Shown piece after piece: positions 62,301-64,000 of a stretch of DNA of 64,000 nucleotides. The notes beneath the pieces were generated by a model. The model did not search any database. It was not told the DNA's origin and saw nothing but the letters and a program-made list of their open reading frames with translations. Numbering within the stretch: position 1 is the stretch's first letter; every line of letters begins with the position of its first letter. Origin of the DNA: JAFMDF01 sp965222705. Lineage in GTDB: Bacteria > Bacteroidota > Bacteroidia > Chitinophagales > Saprospiraceae. The translations under genes and the position numbers were made by a program. The stretch lies in the NCBI GenBank assembly GCA_965222705.1, contig CBDCUO010000023.1, forward strand, positions 62,001-126,000, written 5' to 3'.

Positions 62301-64000
62301 CAAAAACAATATCAAAACCAATGTTTTGTTGAATAAAATCATTTTTTGCCTGATTATCAATGACAGCTAATCTTCCTCCGGCAGTTGCCGCCTCTACTTT
62401 GGCATTTACCCAATTATTATTAGTATTAGAAATATAAAATTGGCTATTATCGAAAGTCCCCATGTAGGAATAACCACTTTTGAAAGTGCTAGAACAATCG
62501 CCACCGCTACCTCCCCCTAAAGGGCAAGTAGAACTAGCAGTAGGCTCTACCCAACTGACTGTCACGGCATTATCGCCTGCAGGAGCGGAAACCACGATAT
62601 CGGAGGGGCAATTTAAAGTAATAGTTGAACTACCAACCGTTTCCTGTGTAATAGTGATTGTAAAACTGCAAGTTTTGGAATTGCCACAATTATCATTCGC
62701 CTGATAGCTAATAGTATAAGTTCCTTGTGGCAAAGAACTATTATTTGGCGGGCCGCTAGATTGAAAAAAGCTAGCTCCGCCAGCACAGTTTGAAGAGGCA
62801 ACTGGGTCATTCCAGTTTATAATTGTTTCACTTTGCCCCACCGGAATCTGAATATTTTGGTCAGAAGGGCAAGAAAGCGTCAAAGTAGTAGAAGGGTTTC
62901 CATTTCCTACCTCTACATGTACTTCATCGGCAATAAAATAAATTTTACCTGAACTGTTCAATAATTTATCATCTCGTGCAGTAAAGCGCAATTTGTAAGT
63001 TCCATTAGAACTAAAACTGGCGTTCGTGTTATAACTATTAGGGTTGGAGAAAGAAACATTGCCTGGTCCGCTAACTTTTGTCCATTCCACAGACAAATTG
63101 GTCAAATTTTGATCATCATAAAGCACAGAGCCACTTAGGCTTACCGAGTTATTTCCGTTAATAGATTGATTATTTCCTGCATCTGCTATATATCCTTTCA
63201 CTTTTGAACCAAAAGTAAAAGGAGGGGTATTAGAACCCGAAAAATAACGCCGCATCACTTCAAAGCGACCATTCCAATATTCATTGGGATGGTCATGTCC
63301 CCCATCTCTAGAAATCATTAACACTTTTTCGCCTGGCAACTGGTTGTAAACCGCAATTACAGTCGCTGGTGGAACAACCAAATCCTCAAAGCCCGTCAAG
63401 GTAAAAGAAGCTCCTTGAAATCGACGGGCCGCAAACATCGCATCGTAGTATTTGGTCGCATTGACCACTGCATCAAACGCAGCAGTATTTCCCTGATTAG
63501 TGGTGGCTACAGTCGACAAATAATAAGGAAAGCCACTCGCCCGATCGTATTTAAAACCAACGTGCTGTCCCATTGTCAAATTAGAGCCTATTATCATACT
63601 GACCCTATTGTCAATCCCTCCCAGTAAATAAGCTAATCCAGCACCCTGGCTAACACCCATTGCACAAACATTCCCATCGAAATCAGGGCGAGTTTCCAAA
63701 TAATCAATAACATGCATGGCGCCAATCAGGGCGTAGCGATAATAGAATTTATTTTTATCTGAATTGTCATCCGGTTCATAAGCATTGGGATCATTTGTAT
63801 TCACAGGTGCATTATGGATACTCATAGAAACGGCTATCATACCCCCTTTTTCTGCACTTTCTACATCTGGTCCTACGATTGAATTGGAAGTGCCAAAAGG
63901 AGGAAGGGTAATAGAAGCAGGAAAAGGACCCGTTCCTTTTGGTATAGAAATATAGCCATAAGTCCTTCTTCCTTCAATATTGGATAAAGAAAAAGTATAG
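59356..64000 (-). CDS. giant secreted acetylxylan-esterase-like protein with nested HYR/C-type lectin, F5/8C and T9SS sorting domains, 5' truncated by window edge
   Basis: The frame stays open to base 64000 beyond the internal Met at 63840, so the start lies outside. The N-terminal hydrolase has GYISIPKGTGPFPASI, the nucleophile in AMGVSQGAGLAYL (about 63640), the acid in GFEDLVVPPATVI, and the His in DGGHDHPNEY, matching the acetylxylan esterase/cephalosporin deacetylase family. Then come a PKD-like domain, a series of HYR domains (CGNSETCSFNITV endings), two C-type-lectin domains placed inside HYR domains, an Ig-like domain with a PPPPPP linker, an F5/8 type C domain (about 59690-60180) and a T9SS type A tail (ELFPNPIQSHFFVVL). 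It would deacetylate extracellular polysaccharide while bound to it. Confidence 0.85.
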   Translation of the reverse strand, partial: YTFSLSNIEGRRTYGYISIPKGTGPFPASITLPPFGTSNSIVGPDVESAEKGGMIAVSMSIHNAPVNTNDPNAYEPDDNSDKNKFYYRYALIGAMHVIDYLETRPDFDGNVCAMGVSQGAGLAYLLGGIDNRVSMIIGSNLTMGQHVGFKYDRASGFPYYLSTVATTNQGNTAAFDAVVNATKYYDAMFAARRFQGASFTLTGFEDLVVPPATVIAVYNQLPGEKVLMISRDGGHDHPNEYWNGRFEVMRRYFSGSNTPPFTFGSKVKGYIADAGNNQSINGNNSVSLSGSVLYDDQNLTNLSVEWTKVSGPGNVSFSNPNSYNTNASFSSNGTYKLRFTARDDKLLNSSGKIYFIADEVHVEVGNGNPSTTLTLSCPSDQNIQIPVGQSETIINWNDPVASSNCAGGASFFQSSGPPNNSSLPQGTYTISYQANDNCGNSKTCSFTITITQETVGSSTITLNCPSDIVVSAPAGDNAVTVSWVEPTASSTCPLGGGSGGDCSSTFKSGYSYMGTFDNSQFYISNTNNNWVNAKVEAATAGGRLAVIDNQAKNDFIQQNIGFDIVFVGLSDEEQEGSFKWVDGSALSYNNFVDNLNNNGENDFTVLYPWDGKWDLNSGLVHKKYILEIPCNSSSGNGVTVNQTSGGANGSNFSIGTTTVTYTATDNCGNSETCSFNITVNATSTNLSINCPSDQSFQIPAGQNQVQANWSVPTANTSCPSGATVFQSSGPPSGSFLGAGTYVVSYQATDNCGNSETCSFNITVNATSTNLSINCPSDQSFQIPAGQNQVQANWSVPTANTSCPSGATVFQSSGPPSGSFLGAGTYVVSYQATDDCGNSETCSFNIMVNSPIATTLNISCPATVTLQVPAGQSEMTLDWPDPTATTDCPGEPVLTQIGGAPRYSFLGAGSYTISYEAADDCGNRETCSFIVNIELSNNSSTISLSCPSNIVVEIGANETSTAVNWAAPTASTTCTTSGGNCDAVFINGYTYLGDFEQSQYYLSNDPLSFLLAKTATEQAGGHLAKISSEEENEFLRQKLGNELAIIGLSDSEQEGVFKWTDGTSPSYTNFISNLNNNFSDDFVYMNFWDGQWQLIPDFVYKKYVLEIPCSGEGGNTGVNVNQVAGPSSGSNFSVGVTTISYQATDDCGNSETCSFTVTVNQENPIGDGPPTATLSTSSNTVNADFEVTISFNELVGGLDGYDLNISNANWYGFYQLDATTYKVTLDPINEGNVTIMVPANVAFDSNSNGNVASQTLTVYYQYSTPPPPPPSSSSCLIKPVSVNLVSGQSVGGDVNDLINGIGLSAEDDPNALHGGESLYSGVWLNNGTSATLIFDLGSIQTIDGILLWNYSYHSWIVLKRRGVRDFLISTSTDGVNFGTGHFHTATETTAQGEQEEGQYFSIPSTAARYVKLDLLNAIDDAYYVGFGEIRMTNGCNLFEQFTSDATIFAESRIQTSPSLEKPLQTIHVELFPNPIQSHFFVVLKEDYQSSVTVEVMNELGIIIRRMQIDRTNPPLARIDLSDQASGLYLVRISIDKTEVIKKVVKSNQ
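61470..61973 (-). repeat. two tandem 252-bp HYR units in the esterase gene
   Basis: The coding stretch for CPSDQSFQIPAGQNQVQANW to FNITVNATSTN occurs twice, 252 bases apart (for example AAGCTTTGAT at 61661 and 61913), almost identical at DNA level. The exact ends are approximate. It indicates recent duplication of an 84-residue HYR domain. Confidence 0.8.

Overview
This window reads as chromosomal DNA of a Gram-negative bacterium of the phylum Bacteroidota, most likely a Saprospiria-type gliding or surface-associated lineage. Pointers are five very large secreted proteins that end in type IX secretion system (T9SS) sorting domains (four type A, one gliding-motility-associated type B), SprB, HYR and PKD repeats, a LytS/LytTR two-component pair beside a 2TM-domain gene, DUF5522 and DUF6580 proteins, KdsB (Kdo, hence an LPS outer membrane), and promoter-like TAnnTTTG boxes. 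The assignment rests on gene content, not on a marker gene.

Left accessory region (1-7458). A truncated kduD-like dehydrogenase is followed by an orphan fragment and an AT-rich run of small same-strand genes (TPR lipoprotein, DUF1801, DUF2200, DinB-like). Three intergenic spots here share a GCTAAYAA...ATGSC motif that resembles degenerate cassette recombination sites. Then come a retropepsin-like/PDZ membrane protease, a complete IS701-type insertion sequence with 22-bp terminal inverted repeats, and about 0.9 kb without a convincing gene.

Cell-surface region (7459-33883). A 2610-residue adhesin carries 22 SprB-like repeats, six of them nearly identical 246-bp units. A radical SAM enzyme, a 2TM protein and a histidine kinase/response regulator pair follow; the pair is separated by a 174-bp MITE-like element with 18-bp perfect inverted repeats and a CTAA target duplication. 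Next come a VWA protein, an S9 lipoprotein peptidase, and two tandem paralogous T9SS proteins of about 1650 residues with the same C-terminal dockerin-like/cohesin-like/sorting cassette as the SprB-repeat giant.

Housekeeping region (34518-52673). An orphan McrC-like nuclease is translationally coupled to a uridine kinase, which is divergent from a NupC-type nucleoside transporter. Further genes encode DUF5522 and DUF6580 proteins, acyl-CoA synthetase, glutathione peroxidase, a Nudix hydrolase, KdsB, a LysM protein, cystathionine beta-synthase, an M23 peptidase, RmlD/RmlC, HemL overlapping FolP, and a SPOR-ended membrane protein. The gap before the M23 gene holds a promoter box, a long imperfect hairpin and a U-rich end, and is a candidate non-coding RNA (possibly 6S-like) or structured leader.

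Right region (52940-64000). A T9SS type B SprB-repeat protein, a small zinc-protease-like lipoprotein, a deoxynucleoside kinase and an unknown protein precede a very large secreted esterase that runs off the right edge. In that protein two C-type-lectin domains are each nested inside an HYR domain, followed by Ig-like, F5/8 type C and T9SS sorting modules.

The most original signals are the candidate ncRNA at 45512-45755, the nested HYR/lectin architecture, the orphan McrC-uridine kinase pair, the MITE-like element between kinase and regulator genes, and the shared dockerin/cohesin-like tail of three giant proteins.
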